NCBI GenBank assembly: GCA_025698895.1
Contig: JAILWO010000001.1
Location: 124,001-188,000 of the forward strand
Direction of reading: 5' to 3'
Length of the DNA stretch: 64,000 bases
Origin: Rhizobiaceae bacterium
GTDB lineage: Bacteria > Pseudomonadota > Alphaproteobacteria > Rhizobiales > Rhizobiaceae
The number at the start of each line of letters is the position of its first letter. Within the stretch, counting starts at the first letter, position 1. Below the pieces are notes generated by a model. The model saw nothing but the letters and a program-made list of their open reading frames with translations. It was not told the DNA's origin and did not search any database. Below are positions 1 through 10,329 of the stretch, in pieces. A program made the position numbers and the translations under genes.

Positions 1-1
1 C

Positions 2-2893
2 GGCCACACCGAGGACCGCTTCGACACCAAGACGATCGACATCACCTATCCGGCCGGCGAAGGCGCGGCCGGCATGGCGGGCGCCGTCGAGCGTCTGTGC
101 GACCGCGCAGAGGCGGCCGTGGTCGGCGGCTACAACATCATCATCCTGTCCGACCGTCAGGTCGGGCCCGACCGTATCGCCATTCCCGCCTTGCTGGCGA
201 CGGCTGCCGTGCATCATCACCTGATCCGCAAGGGCATGCGCACGGCGGCCGGGCTGGTGGTGGAATCGGGCGAGCCGCGCGAGGTGCATCATTTCTGCTG
301 CCTGGCGGGCTATGGCGCGGAGGCGATCAACCCCTATCTCGCCTTCGACACGCTGATCGAGATGCATCGCCGCGGCGAGTTCCCGCCGGAGGTGGATGCC
401 GGCGAGATCGTCTCGCGCTACATCAAGTCGATCGGCAAGGGCATTCTCAAGGTCATGTCCAAGATGGGCATCTCGACCTACCAGTCCTATTGCGGCGCGC
501 AGATCTTCGACGCCGTCGGGCTCAAGACCGAGTTCGTCGAACGCTTCTTCACCGGTACCGCGACCACCATCGAGGGTGTGGGGCTTGACGAGGTGGCGGA
601 GGAGTCCACCCGCCGCCACGCCGCGGCGTTCTCCCACGATCCGGTGCTGGCCAGCGCGCTCGAGGTCGGCGGCGAGTATATGTACCGCATGCGCGGCGAG
701 TCCCACGTCTGGACACCGGACGCGGTTGCGACGCTGCAGCACGCCGTGCGCAAGGGCTCTTGGGAGACCTATAAAGAGTATTCCGCCCAGATCGACGCCG
801 AGGCGCAGATGGCCCGCACGATCCGCGGCCTGTTCACCATCCGCAAGGCGGCCGACACGGGTCGTGCGCCGGTTCCGCTCGACGAGGTCGAACCCGCCTC
901 CGAGATCGTCAAGCGCTTCTCGACGGGCGCGATGTCCTTCGGCTCGATCAGCCGCGAGGCTCACACCACGCTGGCGCGCGCCATGAACGCGCTCGGCGGC
1001 AAGTCCAACACCGGCGAGGGCGGCGAGGAATCGGACCGCTTCCTGCCCCTGCGCGACGGCAGCCCCAATCCCGAACGTTCCGCGATCAAGCAGGTGGCTT
1101 CCGGCCGCTTCGGCGTGACGACGGAATATCTCGTCAATTCCGACATGATGCAGATCAAGGTCGCCCAGGGCGCCAAGCCCGGCGAAGGCGGGCAACTGCC
1201 GGGCCACAAGGTCGACGCGACCATCGCCAAGACGCGCCATTCGACGCCTGGCGTCGGGCTGATCTCGCCGCCGCCGCATCACGATATCTATTCGATCGAG
1301 GATCTGGCGCAGCTCATATACGACCTGAAAAACGTCAATCCGTCCGGCGACGTATCGGTCAAGCTGGTGTCGGAAGTGGGCGTCGGCACGGTGGCCGCGG
1401 GCGTCGCCAAGGCGCGTGCTGATCACATCACCATCGCCGGCTATGACGGCGGCACCGGCGCTTCGCCGCTCACCTCGCTCAAGCACGCCGGCAGCCCCTG
1501 GGAAATGGGACTGGCCGAGACGCACCAGACGCTGGTGATGAACGGGCTGAGAAGCCGTGTCGCGCTGCAGGTTGACGGCGGGCTGCGGACCGGCCGTGAC
1601 GTCGTGATCGGCGCGCTGCTGGGCGCGGACGAATACGGCTTCTCGACCGCGCCGCTGATCGCGGCGGGCTGCATCATGATGCGCAAGTGCCATCTCAACA
1701 CCTGCCCGGTCGGCGTCGCCACGCAGGATCCGGTCCTGAGGAAGCGCTTCAAGGGCGCGCCCGAGCACGTCATCAACTACTTCTTCTATGTCGCCGAGGA
1801 AGTGCGCCAGCTTCTGGCCGAGATGGGCTATCGCAGGCTGGACGAGATCATCGGCCAGTCCGATCTGCTCGGCAAGAAGGACATGATCGACCACTGGAAA
1901 GCCAGGGGGCTGGACTTCTCGAAAGTGTTCTTCAAGCCGGAGGCCGGCCCGGACGAGATCCGCTGGACAGAGCGGCAGAAGCACCCGATCGACGACATCC
2001 TCGACCGCAAGCTGATCGCGCAGGCCGCGACGGCGCTGGAATCGCGCTTTCCCGTCAAGATCGAGGCGGCGATCCGCAACACCGACCGCTCGGCGGGCGC
2101 GATGCTGTCGGGCGAGGTCGCCAAGCGCTACGGCCACAAGGGGCTGAAGGACGACACGATCCAGGTGAGGCTGACCGGCACGGCCGGCCAGTCCTTCGGC
2201 GCCTTCCTGGCGCGTGGCGTGACCTTCGATCTGGTGGGCGACGGCAACGACTATGTCGGCAAGGGCATTTCGGGCGGCAAGATCATCATCCGGCCGCCGG
2301 CCGAATCCAGGATCGTTCCCGAGAAGTCGATCATCGTGGGTAACACGGTGCTCTACGGCGCGATCGAAGGCGAGTGCTACTTCCGCGGCGTCGCGGGCGA
2401 ACGCTTCGCGGTACGCAATTCAGGCGCGATCGCGGTCGTAGAGGGTGTCGGAGACCATGGCTGCGAATACATGACCGGCGGGGTGGTGGTCGTGATCGGC
2501 GAGACGGGCCGCAACTTCGCGGCCGGCATGTCGGGGGGCGTGGCCTATGTGCTGGACGAAGCGGGCAATTTCGCCGAACGCTGCAACATGGCCATGGTCG
2601 AACTCGAGCCCGTGCCCGAGGAAGACGACATGCTCGAGAAGCTGCACCATCACGGTGGCGACATCGCCCACAAGGGCCGTGTCGACGTGTCGGGCGACAT
2701 GACCAAGCATGACGAGGAGCGGCTGGTGCAGCTGATCTCCAACCACATGCACTATACCGGCTCGACGCGCGCCAAGGCGATCCTCGACGACTGGGCGACC
2801 TACCGGCCGAAATTCCGCAAGGTCATGCCGGTCGAGTACCGCCGCGCCCTGATCGAGATGGAGCGCATGCGGCTGGGCATCGCGGCGGAGTAG
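2..2893 (+). CDS. gltB: Glutamate synthase (NADPH) large subunit, 3' part
   Basis: The reading frame is already open at the left window edge and runs 963 codons to a TAG. It lacks the N-terminal class-II glutamine amidotransferase domain, which must lie outside the window. What remains is the C-terminal portion of the central domain, the FMN-binding synthase domain (motifs such as [37 protein letters not shown] with the Cys cluster that binds a 3Fe-4S centre) and the C-terminal glycine-rich beta-helix (GXGXG repeats such as [11 protein letters not shown] and NTVLYGA). The enzyme transfers the glutamine amide nitrogen to 2-oxoglutarate to give two glutamates, together with GltD. Unusually, a toxin-antitoxin pair separates it from gltD. 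Confidence 0.97.
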   Translation, partial: GHTEDRFDTKTIDITYPAGEGAAGMAGAVERLCDRAEAAVVGGYNIIILSDRQVGPDRIAIPALLATAAVHHHLIRKGMRTAAGLVVESGEPREVHHFCCLAGYGAEAINPYLAFDTLIEMHRRGEFPPEVDAGEIVSRYIKSIGKGILKVMSKMGISTYQSYCGAQIFDAVGLKTEFVERFFTGTATTIEGVGLDEVAEESTRRHAAAFSHDPVLASALEVGGEYMYRMRGESHVWTPDAVATLQHAVRKGSWETYKEYSAQIDAEAQMARTIRGLFTIRKAADTGRAPVPLDEVEPASEIVKRFSTGAMSFGSISREAHTTLARAMNALGGKSNTGEGGEESDRFLPLRDGSPNPERSAIKQVASGRFGVTTEYLVNSDMMQIKVAQGAKPGEGGQLPGHKVDATIAKTRHSTPGVGLISPPPHHDIYSIEDLAQLIYDLKNVNPSGDVSVKLVSEVGVGTVAAGVAKARADHITIAGYDGGTGASPLTSLKHAGSPWEMGLAETHQTLVMNGLRSRVALQVDGGLRTGRDVVIGALLGADEYGFSTAPLIAAGCIMMRKCHLNTCPVGVATQDPVLRKRFKGAPEHVINYFFYVAEEVRQLLAEMGYRRLDEIIGQSDLLGKKDMIDHWKARGLDFSKVFFKPEAGPDEIRWTERQKHPIDDILDRKLIAQAATALESRFPVKIEAAIRNTDRSAGAMLSGEVAKRYGHKGLKDDTIQVRLTGTAGQSFGAFLARGVTFDLVGDGNDYVGKGISGGKIIIRPPAESRIVPEKSIIVGNTVLYGAIEGECYFRGVAGERFAVRNSGAIAVVEGVGDHGCEYMTGGVVVVIGETGRNFAAGMSGGVAYVLDEAGNFAERCNMAMVELEPVPEEDDMLEKLHHHGGDIAHKGRVDVSGDMTKHDEERLVQLISNHMHYTGSTRAKAILDDWATYRPKFRKVMPVEYRRALIEMERMRLGIAAE

Positions 2894-2918
2894 GAGCTGA
2901 TTGAAATCGTGAACCGTC

Positions 2919-2942
2919 CGGCATATGTCTTGGCATATGCCG
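2919..2942. promoter_or_regulatory. Inverted repeat upstream of vapB, likely VapBC autoregulatory operator
   Basis: A perfect 9-bp inverted repeat (CGGCATATG, 6-nt spacer, CATATGCCG) lies between the gltB stop and the vapB start. VapB-VapC complexes are known to bind palindromes in their own promoters, so this is the natural operator candidate. No clear -35/-10 pair was assigned. Confidence 0.5.
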
Positions 2943-2955
2943 ATGGAGGCCACCG

Positions 2956-3222
2956 ATGAACGCACATGATCCCGAGAGTCGGAAAGCAAGCCTGTTCCGG
3001 AACGGCCGCAGCCAGGCCGTCCGCATACCGAAGGAGTTCGAATTCGAGGGCGATGAGGTTTTCATCCGCCGCAACAAGGATGGAGACCTCGTTCTGTCCT
3101 CGCAAAAGAAAAGCACGATTTCCCCGATCCTGGCCTGGCTGCAAGAGAACGGACCGATCGAAGACTTCCCGGGCGATCCGGGCGACGGCGACATGCTGCC
3201 GCTGGACGATGTGAAATTCTAG
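2956..3222 (+). CDS. vapB: VapB-type antitoxin, AbrB/SpoVT fold
   Basis: This 88-aa protein has the N-terminal swapped-hairpin AbrB/MazE DNA-binding pattern ([16 protein letters not shown] around residues 15-30, then a beta strand ending DGDLVLSS), followed by an acidic C-terminal tail that would wrap the toxin. The start is supported by a GGAGG box 8 nt upstream. Its stop is 4 nt before the vapC start, the usual tight coupling. As antitoxin it should neutralise VapC and repress the pair through the palindrome just upstream. It sits between gltB and gltD, so the pair may be co-transcribed with glutamate synthase. Confidence 0.92.
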   Translation: MNAHDPESRKASLFRNGRSQAVRIPKEFEFEGDEVFIRRNKDGDLVLSSQKKSTISPILAWLQENGPIEDFPGDPGDGDMLPLDDVKF

Positions 3223-3226
3223 GCGA

Positions 3227-3643
3227 ATGTATCTGCTCGACACGAACATCATATCGGACCTGGCACGCAACCCTTCGGGCCGTACCGCGAGGAGGCTGAG
3301 CGAGGTTGATCCGGACAAGGTGGCCAGTAGCGTCGTCGTGGCGGCCGAGGTCTGGTTTGGCGTCGAGAAGAACCCCTCGTTTCGCTCGCGCGCCAGAACC
3401 GAATCTTTCATGCGGACGGTGCGGGTTCTGGAACTGCGCCCCGAGGTCGCGAAGGTCTACGGCAGGGTTCGGGCACAGTTGAGCGCCTCGGGGAAAACGC
3501 TCGGCCCGAATGACATGCTGATCGCGGCCCACGCATTGTCGCTGGACGCAACCCTGATCACCGACGATGCCGCGGCATTTGCGCAGGTTCCAGGGCTGAA
3601 GATGGAAAACTGGCTGCGGGACGCTCCCGCGGATCGTGAGTAG
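3227..3643 (+). CDS. vapC: VapC-type toxin, PIN-domain ribonuclease
   Basis: This 138-aa protein is a complete PIN domain. The acidic residues expected for metal-dependent RNA cleavage are visible: Asp5 in YLLDTNIISD, Glu41 in AAEVWFG, Asp96 in GPNDMLIAAHA and Asp113/114 in LITDD. Related VapC toxins of enteric bacteria cut initiator tRNA; the target here is unknown. It follows vapB by 4 nt, and gltD starts 8 nt after its stop, so translation of gltD may be coupled to the toxin gene. All catalytic residues are present, so the toxin should be active. Confidence 0.92.
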   Translation: MYLLDTNIISDLARNPSGRTARRLSEVDPDKVASSVVVAAEVWFGVEKNPSFRSRARTESFMRTVRVLELRPEVAKVYGRVRAQLSASGKTLGPNDMLIAAHALSLDATLITDDAAAFAQVPGLKMENWLRDAPADRE

Positions 3644-3651
3644 GAACTGGC

Positions 3652-5106
3652 ATGGGCAAGGTAACAGGATTTCTCGAGATCGACCGGCAGGTGCACAAGT
3701 ACCAGCCGGCCTCCGACCGCATCCGGCATTTCAAGGAATTCACCCTGCCGATGTCGGACAAGGAGGTCGAGAAACAGGCGGCCCGCTGCATGGACTGCGG
3801 CATCCCCTATTGCCACGGGCCGACGGGCTGTCCGATCCACAACCAGATCCCGGACTGGAACGACCTGGTCTATGCGGGCGATTGGGACAACGCGATCCGC
3901 AACCTGCATTCGACCAACAATTTTCCCGAATGGACGGGGCGCATCTGCCCCGCGCCATGCGAGGAGGCGTGCACGCTCAATCTCGAGGACATTCCGGTCG
4001 CCATCAAGACGATCGAACAGGCCATCGCCGACAAGGCCTACGAGACCGGCCATGTGCGCCCCTGCCCCGCCGACCACAAGACCGGCAAGCGCGTGGCGAT
4101 CATCGGCTCCGGGCCGGCCGGCATGTCGGCCGCCCAGCAGCTCGGCCGGGTCGGTCACGACGTTCACGTCTTCGAGCGCGAGAGCCGGCCGGGCGGCCTG
4201 ATGCGCTACGGCATTCCCGATTTCAAGATCGAAAAGCACTATATCGACCGGCGCGTCGTGCAGATGTCGGGCGAGGGCGTGACCTTCCATTGCGGGGTCA
4301 ATGTCGGTGTCGACAAGCCGGTCGCCGAACTGCTGGCGGAATTCGACGCGGTGCTCTACTGCGGTGGCTCCGAGACCCCCCGGCCGGCCGGCATTCCCGG
4401 CGCCGATTTTCTCGGCGTCCATGACGCGATGCCGTATCTCGTGCAGCAGAACCGGCGCGTCGGCGGCGAGGACATCCAGTCGGTCGCCTGGCCGGCCGAG
4501 CCGATCCTGGCCGGCGGCAAGCATGTCGTGGTGGTGGGCGGCGGCGATACGGCCTCCGACTGCGTCGGCACGGCCTTCCGCCAGGGCGCGGTGCGCGTCA
4601 CCCAGCTCGATATCCGCCCCAGGCCTCCTGAGAAGGAGGACAAGCTGACGGTGTGGCCCTACTGGGCGACCAAGATGCGCACGTCCTCCAGCCAGGCCGA
4701 GGGCGCCGATCGCGAGTTCCAGGTCGCGACACTGCGCTTCCTGGGCGAGGACGGGGTGCTGACCGGCGTGGAATGCTGCGAGGTGGACGAGAAGCGAAAG
4801 CCGATCGCGGGCACGGAATTCATCATCCGCGCCGACCTCGCCTTCATCGCGATCGGCTTTGCCGGCCCGTTCCAGGATTCGGTGCTGAAGGAACTGGAAG
4901 GATCGCTGGAGACCACCGTCGACAGTCGCCGCTCGATCAATGTCGCGGCCAATGACCGCGACTACCGCACCAGCGTCGACAGGCTGTGGACGGCCGGCGA
5001 CGTGCGGCGCGGCCAGTCACTGGTGGTCTGGGCGATCCGCGAGGGCCGGCAGGCGGCCCGCGCCATCGACGAGGATCTGATGGGAACGACGGTGCTGCCG
5101 CGATAG
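3652..5106 (+). CDS. gltD: Glutamate synthase (NADPH) small subunit
   Basis: This 484-aa protein matches the family length. The N-terminal Fe-S region carries the Cys cluster ([19 protein letters not shown], then [12 protein letters not shown]), followed by an FAD-binding GxGxxG stretch ([15 protein letters not shown], near residue 150) and an NADPH-binding stretch ([12 protein letters not shown], near residue 295). It feeds electrons from NADPH to the GltB subunit for ammonia assimilation with glutamine synthetase. It should form an operon with gltB, but vapBC lies between them. A TAGGA sequence 8 nt upstream of the ATG overlaps the vapC stop codon and can serve as the ribosome binding site. 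Confidence 0.97.
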   Translation: MGKVTGFLEIDRQVHKYQPASDRIRHFKEFTLPMSDKEVEKQAARCMDCGIPYCHGPTGCPIHNQIPDWNDLVYAGDWDNAIRNLHSTNNFPEWTGRICPAPCEEACTLNLEDIPVAIKTIEQAIADKAYETGHVRPCPADHKTGKRVAIIGSGPAGMSAAQQLGRVGHDVHVFERESRPGGLMRYGIPDFKIEKHYIDRRVVQMSGEGVTFHCGVNVGVDKPVAELLAEFDAVLYCGGSETPRPAGIPGADFLGVHDAMPYLVQQNRRVGGEDIQSVAWPAEPILAGGKHVVVVGGGDTASDCVGTAFRQGAVRVTQLDIRPRPPEKEDKLTVWPYWATKMRTSSSQAEGADREFQVATLRFLGEDGVLTGVECCEVDEKRKPIAGTEFIIRADLAFIAIGFAGPFQDSVLKELEGSLETTVDSRRSINVAANDRDYRTSVDRLWTAGDVRRGQSLVVWAIREGRQAARAIDEDLMGTTVLPR

Positions 5107-5213
5107 GCGGCACGCGCTCAAGGACCATTGACGATCCCGACACGGCGGCCGTTCGACGGTTTATCAAACGGTCAGCCGTACAACCGGCGACCATCCGCCG
5201 CGCGATCAGCACC

Positions 5214-5636
5214 CTATGAGGTGTCGTACGGCCCGGCCGCGAGACCGCCGGGTGTGCGGGGAAAGCGACTGGCCGTAGCCGGCATCGCCTCTCTCCGTCT
5301 CGGGCTTCGCCCGCGAAGCGGGGGGAGGATGAGCGCCAAGCGCAGCAGGACGCCAAGGGCCTCGGCCAGTGCGTGCAAGCGCGCCGCAAGCAGGAGCGCG
5401 TCCTCAGGATCGTTCCCGGTCGTCCCGATGCCGGCGAAGGCCGGCTGCGGCATGCCCGTCGTCTCGGCGACGAACTCGCCGACCGCGGCCTCGGCCCGCC
5501 GCAACAACCACAGAACGAAACAGCGGACGAGGTAGCAGCGCCCGGCGGCCTGCTCGGCGAGAGCGGCGAGCGCGACCAGCAGCGCCGCGATGCGCCGAAG
5601 TCTCCTGCCATCCCCTCTTGCTGCGTAACCGTCCAT
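5214..5636 (-). CDS. Small hypothetical membrane-associated protein
   Basis: This 140-aa frame has a strong ribosome binding site (AAGGAAGG) 6 nt upstream of the ATG. It contains one clear hydrophobic segment (RRIAALLVALAALAEQAAG, about residues 14-32), another after two Cys residues (CYLVRCFVLWLL) and a further one near residues 92-105 (LGVLLRLALILPP). The last ~30 residues are Arg/Pro-rich and read through what looks like intergenic repeat sequence, so the true C-terminus may have been extended by loss of the original stop. It lies between gltD and hemH, tail to tail with gltD. No family was recognised. Confidence 0.55.
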   Translation of the reverse strand: MDGYAARGDGRRLRRIAALLVALAALAEQAAGRCYLVRCFVLWLLRRAEAAVGEFVAETTGMPQPAFAGIGTTGNDPEDALLLAARLHALAEALGVLLRLALILPPLRGRSPRRREAMPATASRFPRTPGGLAAGPYDTS

Positions 5637-5684
5637 GCCGCCTTCCTTTCTTCGGCGGACATTGTCCTACCGGTCGCGGGGCAT

Positions 5685-5754
5685 GTGAATAAAACCGGCC
5701 CGGAATTCGCTGAAGTCGTTGATCCGGCTGGATAGGGCGTCGGATTTTATTCAC
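5685..5754. repeat. Widely spaced perfect inverted repeat
   Basis: GTGAATAAAA at 5685-5694 is the exact reverse complement of TTTTATTCAC at 5745-5754, with 50 bp between. It lies between the start of the small membrane protein gene and the end of hemH. The AT-rich arms stand out in GC-rich DNA. It might be a paired protein-binding site for the leftward promoter; function unknown. Confidence 0.4.
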
Positions 5755-5827
5755 CCGAACCGGCGGTCATCTCGATCAACCATCGACGTCATCCCTCGCG
5801 ACGGCGGGCGGATCGGGGTTGTAGGTA

Positions 5828-6892
5828 TCAGACCCAGCCGGACAGTTCGCGCCTGACCATCGCCTCGATGACGGCCATGCCCTCTTCCGAATCGTTGAGG
5901 CAGGGAATGTGGGTGAAGTTCCGGCCGCCGGCCTCGTGGAAGCTCTCGGCCGCCTCGCCGGCGATCTCCTCCAGCGTTTCCAGACAGTCCGACACGAAGC
6001 CGGGATTGAAGACGGCGAGCGATCGGACGCCGTCCCTTGCCAGTTTCTCGACCGTCTCGTCGGTGTAGGGCTGGAGCCATTCCTCGGGGCCGAAACGCGA
6101 CTGGAAGCAGATCATCAGCCGGGCCTCGTCCCAGCCGAGACGTTCGCGGAGCAACCGCGTCGTCTTGAGACACTGGCAGTGATAGGGGTCGCCTGCGAGA
6201 AAGTAGCTTCGCGGAATGCCATGATAGGAGGCGATGACGACCTCGGGCTCGAAATCGAGCGTGGCGAGATGGTTCTCGATCGAGCGCGCCAGCGCCTCTA
6301 TGTAGACCGGCTCGTCGTGATAGGAGGGCACGGTGCGGGTCGCCGGCATGAAGCGCAGCTTCGACATCGCCTCGAAGAACTTGTCGTTCACGGTCGCCGT
6401 GGTTGTCGCCGAATATTGCGGATAGAGCGGGAACATGACGATGCGGTCGCATCCCGCGGCCAGCATCCGGTCGACCACGCTTTCGATCGACGGCTTGCCG
6501 TAGCGCATCGCCCAGTCGACATGGACATTCGCGTGATCCGAGAGCGCGACGGCGAGCTTTTCGGCCTGGGCGCGGGTGAAGGTCCTGAGCGGCGACTCGT
6601 TCCTGTCGCGGTTCCAGATCTTCGCATAGGCGGCGCCGGACTTCCTCGGGCGCGTGTTGAGCACGATGCCGTAGAGGATCGGATACCACAGCGCGCGCGG
6701 CCATTCGATGACGCGCCGGTCGGACAGGAACTCTCTCAGATAGCGCCGCATCGGCGCGTAATCGGTGCCGTCGGGCGTGCCGAGATTGACCAGCAGCACG
6801 CCGACCTTGCCGATGCGCACCGGCGGATGGTCGGGCGGCAGCGGCCCGATCTTCCTGGCTTGAGCGGGGTCGAGCTTGGAAACGACGGTCAT
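5828..6892 (-). CDS. hemH: Ferrochelatase
   Basis: This 354-aa protein inserts ferrous iron into protoporphyrin IX, the last step of haem synthesis. Family marks are VGVLLVNLGTPDGTD near the N-terminus, the FPLYPQYSATTTA stretch, the catalytic His in VIASYHGIPRSYF, the YHCQCLKTTRLL segment (Cys residues in the position that binds a 2Fe-2S cluster in some ferrochelatases; not verified here), a CFQSRFGPEEWLQPYT block and the terminal PCLNDS. Length matches the family. It is apparently monocistronic, between the small membrane gene and a terminator shared with the nucleotidase region. Confidence 0.97.
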   Translation of the reverse strand: MTVVSKLDPAQARKIGPLPPDHPPVRIGKVGVLLVNLGTPDGTDYAPMRRYLREFLSDRRVIEWPRALWYPILYGIVLNTRPRKSGAAYAKIWNRDRNESPLRTFTRAQAEKLAVALSDHANVHVDWAMRYGKPSIESVVDRMLAAGCDRIVMFPLYPQYSATTTATVNDKFFEAMSKLRFMPATRTVPSYHDEPVYIEALARSIENHLATLDFEPEVVIASYHGIPRSYFLAGDPYHCQCLKTTRLLRERLGWDEARLMICFQSRFGPEEWLQPYTDETVEKLARDGVRSLAVFNPGFVSDCLETLEEIAGEAAESFHEAGGRNFTHIPCLNDSEEGMAVIEAMVRRELSGWV

Positions 6893-6976
6893 GGCTTCCG
6901 ATCCGGTTGCGGCTCCGCAGAAGTAGGCCGCGCCGGCGCCGCTTCAACGCGACATATCATGCCGTGACCCTTAGCC

Positions 6977-7017
6977 AACGCAAAGGCCGCGCGGCGAAAC
7001 CGCGCGGCCTTTGCGTT
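6977..7017 (-). terminator. Perfect 18-bp hairpin downstream of the 5'-nucleotidase gene
   Basis: Arms 6977-6994 and 7000-7017 are exactly complementary around a 5-nt loop. It sits 16 nt past the stop of the leftward nucleotidase gene and upstream of hemH. There is no long U tract, but the stem is long and GC-rich, so it probably ends transcription from the right. Confidence 0.75.
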
Positions 7018-7033
7018 CGAATACCCTCGCGCG

Positions 7034-9037
7034 TCAGTTGGCGGCCGGAATCGCCAGTTCCTGGCCGACGGTCAGCACGTTCGGGTTGATGCCGGGATTG
7101 GCCTCCGCGATGCGCGACCACTGAGCCGGATCGTTATAGAAGGTACGCGCCAGTTCCCACAGGGAGTCGCCGGCGACGACGACATGCGTCTGGCCGGCCA
7201 TCGGCTCGTCGGCGGATTCGGCAGGCGCTTCGGCGGCGGGCTCGGGAGCCGCTGCCGTCTCTTCGGTGGGGGCTTCGTCGGCCGCCGGCTCCGACGTCGT
7301 CGTCTCCTCGGCGGCGGGCGCTTCGGCTGCAGGCGCTTCAGCGGCCGGCTCGGCCGCCGCCGCTTCCTCGGCCGCTGGCTCTGGTGCCGTCGTCTCTTCG
7401 GCGGCATCCTCGGTCGCGCCGGTCGCGCTCACCACGGCGATGCGGCCGTCCAGCTTGGGCGTGTAGGGACGATTGTCCGCCAGATAGTCGGCCACGACCT
7501 GTTCCAGGCTCGGTCCGTAGTCGTAGGCGTTCTGGGCATTCTCGGCGAAAAGCCTGTAGCCGTCGCCGCCCGACCGCACGAAGTTGTTGGTGGCGATGGT
7601 GTAGGTCTTGCTATCCTCGAGCGGCACCCAGGAATCGCCCTCCATCACCTCGATCGACTGGACCCGGCCCTCATTGGGCGGGACCGATGGATCGAAGCTG
7701 TATTTCAGGCCGGCGACCTGTGGAAATTTCCCGGCTCCGTCCTCGACTTCCGAGACCCCCGCCTCGATCGAGGCCTTCAGATCCGCGCCGGACAGTTCGA
7801 ACGTCGCCAGCGTGTTCTGGAACGGGAGCACGGCCAGCACCTCGCCCATCGTGATCGTGCCCTCGTCGATCGAGGCGCGCAGGCCGCCGCCATTCTGCAC
7901 GGCGATGGTCACGCCCTGATCGCGCGTGCGATCCAGTATCGCGTCGGCGACCAGGTTTCCCATCTCGCATTCGCGGGCGCGGCAGGATGTGCGGTCACCG
8001 TCGATCGGGGCTGTTGTCTCCGAGACCTCCTGCGCCACCAGTTCCTCGATGGGGCCGGCGAGTTCCTTGATGCGGGCGACGACCGCCTCGTCGCGCTCGA
8101 ACGAACTGTCGAGCAGGATCGGATCGCCGCTGGCCGACTGGACGACCCCGGCGTCATCGAAGGTCACGGAGAACTCGCCCAGATATTTCGAATAGGAGCC
8201 GGCCTGCACGACGGGCACCTGGTAGCCGCCGGGATTGTCCACCATCGTGGGATAGGGTCCGGCGGCCTTGTCGTCGGAATTGTGCAGCAGCGTGTGCGAA
8301 TGGCCGCCGACCACCACGTCGACGTCCGGAATCTTGGCGATCGCGGCGAGGTCGCGCGGATAGCCGACATGGGTCAGCGCGATGATCTTGTTGACCCCGT
8401 CGGCCTTCAGCCGCTCGACCTCGGCCGTGATCGTGGCCACGTCCTCCTCGAAGGCGATGTTGGGACCCGGCGAGGCGAGTTCGGGCGTGTCGTTGGCCAC
8501 GGCGCCGACGATGCCGATCCGCTCGCCGCCGACCTCGATGACGACCGACGGCTTGATCCTGTCGCCGACCTCGGATGCCGCGCTCGGCTTCACATTGGCC
8601 GACAGGACCGGAAATTCGACCTTGTCGAGGAAGGGCACGAGCGCTTCCTCGCCGTCGTCGAATTCATGGTTGCCGACGGCCATGGCGTCAAAGCCCATCT
8701 GGTTGAGGAATTCGGCCTCGGCCTCGCCCTTGTAGGTCGTGTAGAACAGCGAGCCCTGGAAATTGTCGCCCGCGTTGAGAACCAGGAGATTGTCGTCCGT
8801 CAGCGCCTCGCGCCGCTGGGCGATCGCGGTGATGAGCCTGGCCGCGCCGCCGAAGCAGGCGCCCTGGGTCTCATCGTCGTCGGAACAGGTCGAATCGTAT
8901 TTGTTGATGGACTCGATGCGGCTGTGCCAGTCGTTGATATGCAGGATGTTGAGCGTGTAGTCGGCAAAGGACGCCGCGCAGGACAGCGCCAGCATCGACC
9001 CCGACATCGAGGCGATCAGAGCGATCTTCTTCATCAT
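7034..9037 (-). CDS. Secreted 5'-nucleotidase/metallophosphatase with C-terminal LysM domain
   Basis: This 667-aa protein starts at MMKKIALIAS, chosen because a GGAGAGA box precedes this ATG; longer in-frame starts lack one. It has a signal peptide (cleavage near SFA-DYT), then a metallophosphoesterase domain (ILHINDWHSR, NAGDNFQGS, VGNHEFDDGE, THVGYPRD, VGGHSHTLL) that holds two metal ions, then the 5'-nucleotidase C-terminal substrate-binding domain (NGGGLRASID, NNFVRSGGDGY). After this comes a ~110-residue Ala/Glu/Pro-rich linker and a LysM domain (HVVVAGDSLWELARTFY...) that would anchor it to peptidoglycan. It should hydrolyse nucleotides or UDP-sugars in the periplasm. The LysM tail is unusual for UshA-like enzymes. 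Confidence 0.93.
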   Translation of the reverse strand: MMKKIALIASMSGSMLALSCAASFADYTLNILHINDWHSRIESINKYDSTCSDDDETQGACFGGAARLITAIAQRREALTDDNLLVLNAGDNFQGSLFYTTYKGEAEAEFLNQMGFDAMAVGNHEFDDGEEALVPFLDKVEFPVLSANVKPSAASEVGDRIKPSVVIEVGGERIGIVGAVANDTPELASPGPNIAFEEDVATITAEVERLKADGVNKIIALTHVGYPRDLAAIAKIPDVDVVVGGHSHTLLHNSDDKAAGPYPTMVDNPGGYQVPVVQAGSYSKYLGEFSVTFDDAGVVQSASGDPILLDSSFERDEAVVARIKELAGPIEELVAQEVSETTAPIDGDRTSCRARECEMGNLVADAILDRTRDQGVTIAVQNGGGLRASIDEGTITMGEVLAVLPFQNTLATFELSGADLKASIEAGVSEVEDGAGKFPQVAGLKYSFDPSVPPNEGRVQSIEVMEGDSWVPLEDSKTYTIATNNFVRSGGDGYRLFAENAQNAYDYGPSLEQVVADYLADNRPYTPKLDGRIAVVSATGATEDAAEETTAPEPAAEEAAAAEPAAEAPAAEAPAAEETTTSEPAADEAPTEETAAAPEPAAEAPAESADEPMAGQTHVVVAGDSLWELARTFYNDPAQWSRIAEANPGINPNVLTVGQELAIPAAN

Positions 9038-9193
9038 ATTCTCTCCACTGGTCCGTGACGCAAGCCGGCCATCCCCGCGGCCGGACGAAGGGCAACAGCT
9101 CTCCGGTTCTCCCGGCGCGCATGTTTCCACCCCCTCGCGCGAGGCGCAAGCGGATTCAAGGCAGGTGATCCGGTACCCCGGGGGAACGCGCGA

Positions 9194-10207
9194 TCAGCGG
9201 TCGAACGGCGAGGCCGGCGGCTGCGCGGGCGGAAGAGGCTGCGCCGAGGATTGCGGCGACTGGCCGGTCTGCGGCACGCGGCCACCGCCGGCACCGCCGC
9301 GCAGCGGCTGGTCGCGCCCGTCCTCGCCGAAGACCTCCTTGGCGATGGCGCCGATGCCGCCGAGCGAGCCGATCAGCGACGACGCCTCGAGCGGCATCAG
9401 CACGATCTTGGAATTGGTCCCCGCCCCGATCCTGGTCAGCGCCTCGGTATATTTCTGCGCCACGAAATAGTTGATCGCCTGCACGCCGCCGCGCTCGATC
9501 GCCTCCGACACGACCTGGGTGGCACGGGCCTCGGCCTCGGCCGCGCGCTCGCGGGCCTCGGCGTCGCGGAACGCGGCCTCCTTGCGGCCCTCGGCCTCCA
9601 GCACCTGCGCCTGCTTGAGACCCTCGGCCTCCAGGATCTGGGCGCGCTTGTTGCGCTCGGCCATCATCTGGCGGGCCATGGACTCGACCAGATTGGCCGG
9701 CGGGTTGATGTCCTTGATCTCGACACGCGTCATCTTGATGCCCCACGGGCTGGCCGCGTCGTCGACGATCCTGAGCAGGCGCTCGTTGATGGCGTCGCGG
9801 TTGGACAGGAGTTCGTCGAGATCCATCGAACCCATGACCGAGCGGATGTTGGTCATGGTCAGGTTGAGGATGGCGTTCTCCAGTCCCGAGACCTGATAGG
9901 CCGCCTGGGCCGCGTTGAGCACCGTGTAGAAGGCCACGCCGTCGACGGCCACGATGGCGTTGTCGCGCGTAATGACCTCCTGGGTCGGCACGTCGAGCAC
10001 CTGCTCCATCATGTTCATCCGGGCGCCGATCCGATCGATGAAGGGCACGATGATGTTGAGGCCTGGCGTGAGCGAGCGCGTGTAGCGGCCGAAACGCTCC
10101 ACCGTGTAATTGTGGCCCTGCGGCACCGTCTTGATGCCGGCGAAAATCAGCAGAATGACAAGGACGGCGAGAACGCCGATCACGATGTCGAGGCCTGAAA
10201 ACAGCAT
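9194..10207 (-). CDS. SPFH/band-7 membrane scaffold protein (QmcA/stomatin-like)
   Basis: This 337-aa protein has one N-terminal membrane segment (residues 4-25), then a band-7/PHB domain ([24 protein letters not shown]) and a long charged Ala/Glu coiled coil (residues about 200-250, [18 protein letters not shown] and following). The C-terminus is Gly/Pro/Gln-rich. Proteins of this type form large rings in membrane microdomains and often pair with an NfeD protein; no nfeD lies next to it here. A GGAGG box precedes the ATG. It is divergent from the bufferin operon. Confidence 0.92.
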   Translation of the reverse strand: MLFSGLDIVIGVLAVLVILLIFAGIKTVPQGHNYTVERFGRYTRSLTPGLNIIVPFIDRIGARMNMMEQVLDVPTQEVITRDNAIVAVDGVAFYTVLNAAQAAYQVSGLENAILNLTMTNIRSVMGSMDLDELLSNRDAINERLLRIVDDAASPWGIKMTRVEIKDINPPANLVESMARQMMAERNKRAQILEAEGLKQAQVLEAEGRKEAAFRDAEARERAAEAEARATQVVSEAIERGGVQAINYFVAQKYTEALTRIGAGTNSKIVLMPLEASSLIGSLGGIGAIAKEVFGEDGRDQPLRGGAGGGRVPQTGQSPQSSAQPLPPAQPPASPFDR

Positions 10208-10329
10208 GTGTCCCTCCGTTCGGCGAATGCGCGCCGGTCAACTGGTATGCTGCTTCGTGCCGTGCCGCAATCGCCGCCGTCGATGAACAAGCTCACCTCC
10301 GACCGCTGAAAGCACACGGCGGAACAACA

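Noticed and set aside
7184..9058. 624-codon plus-strand frame
   Set aside because: Antisense to the 5'-nucleotidase gene; long only because of GC-rich third positions.
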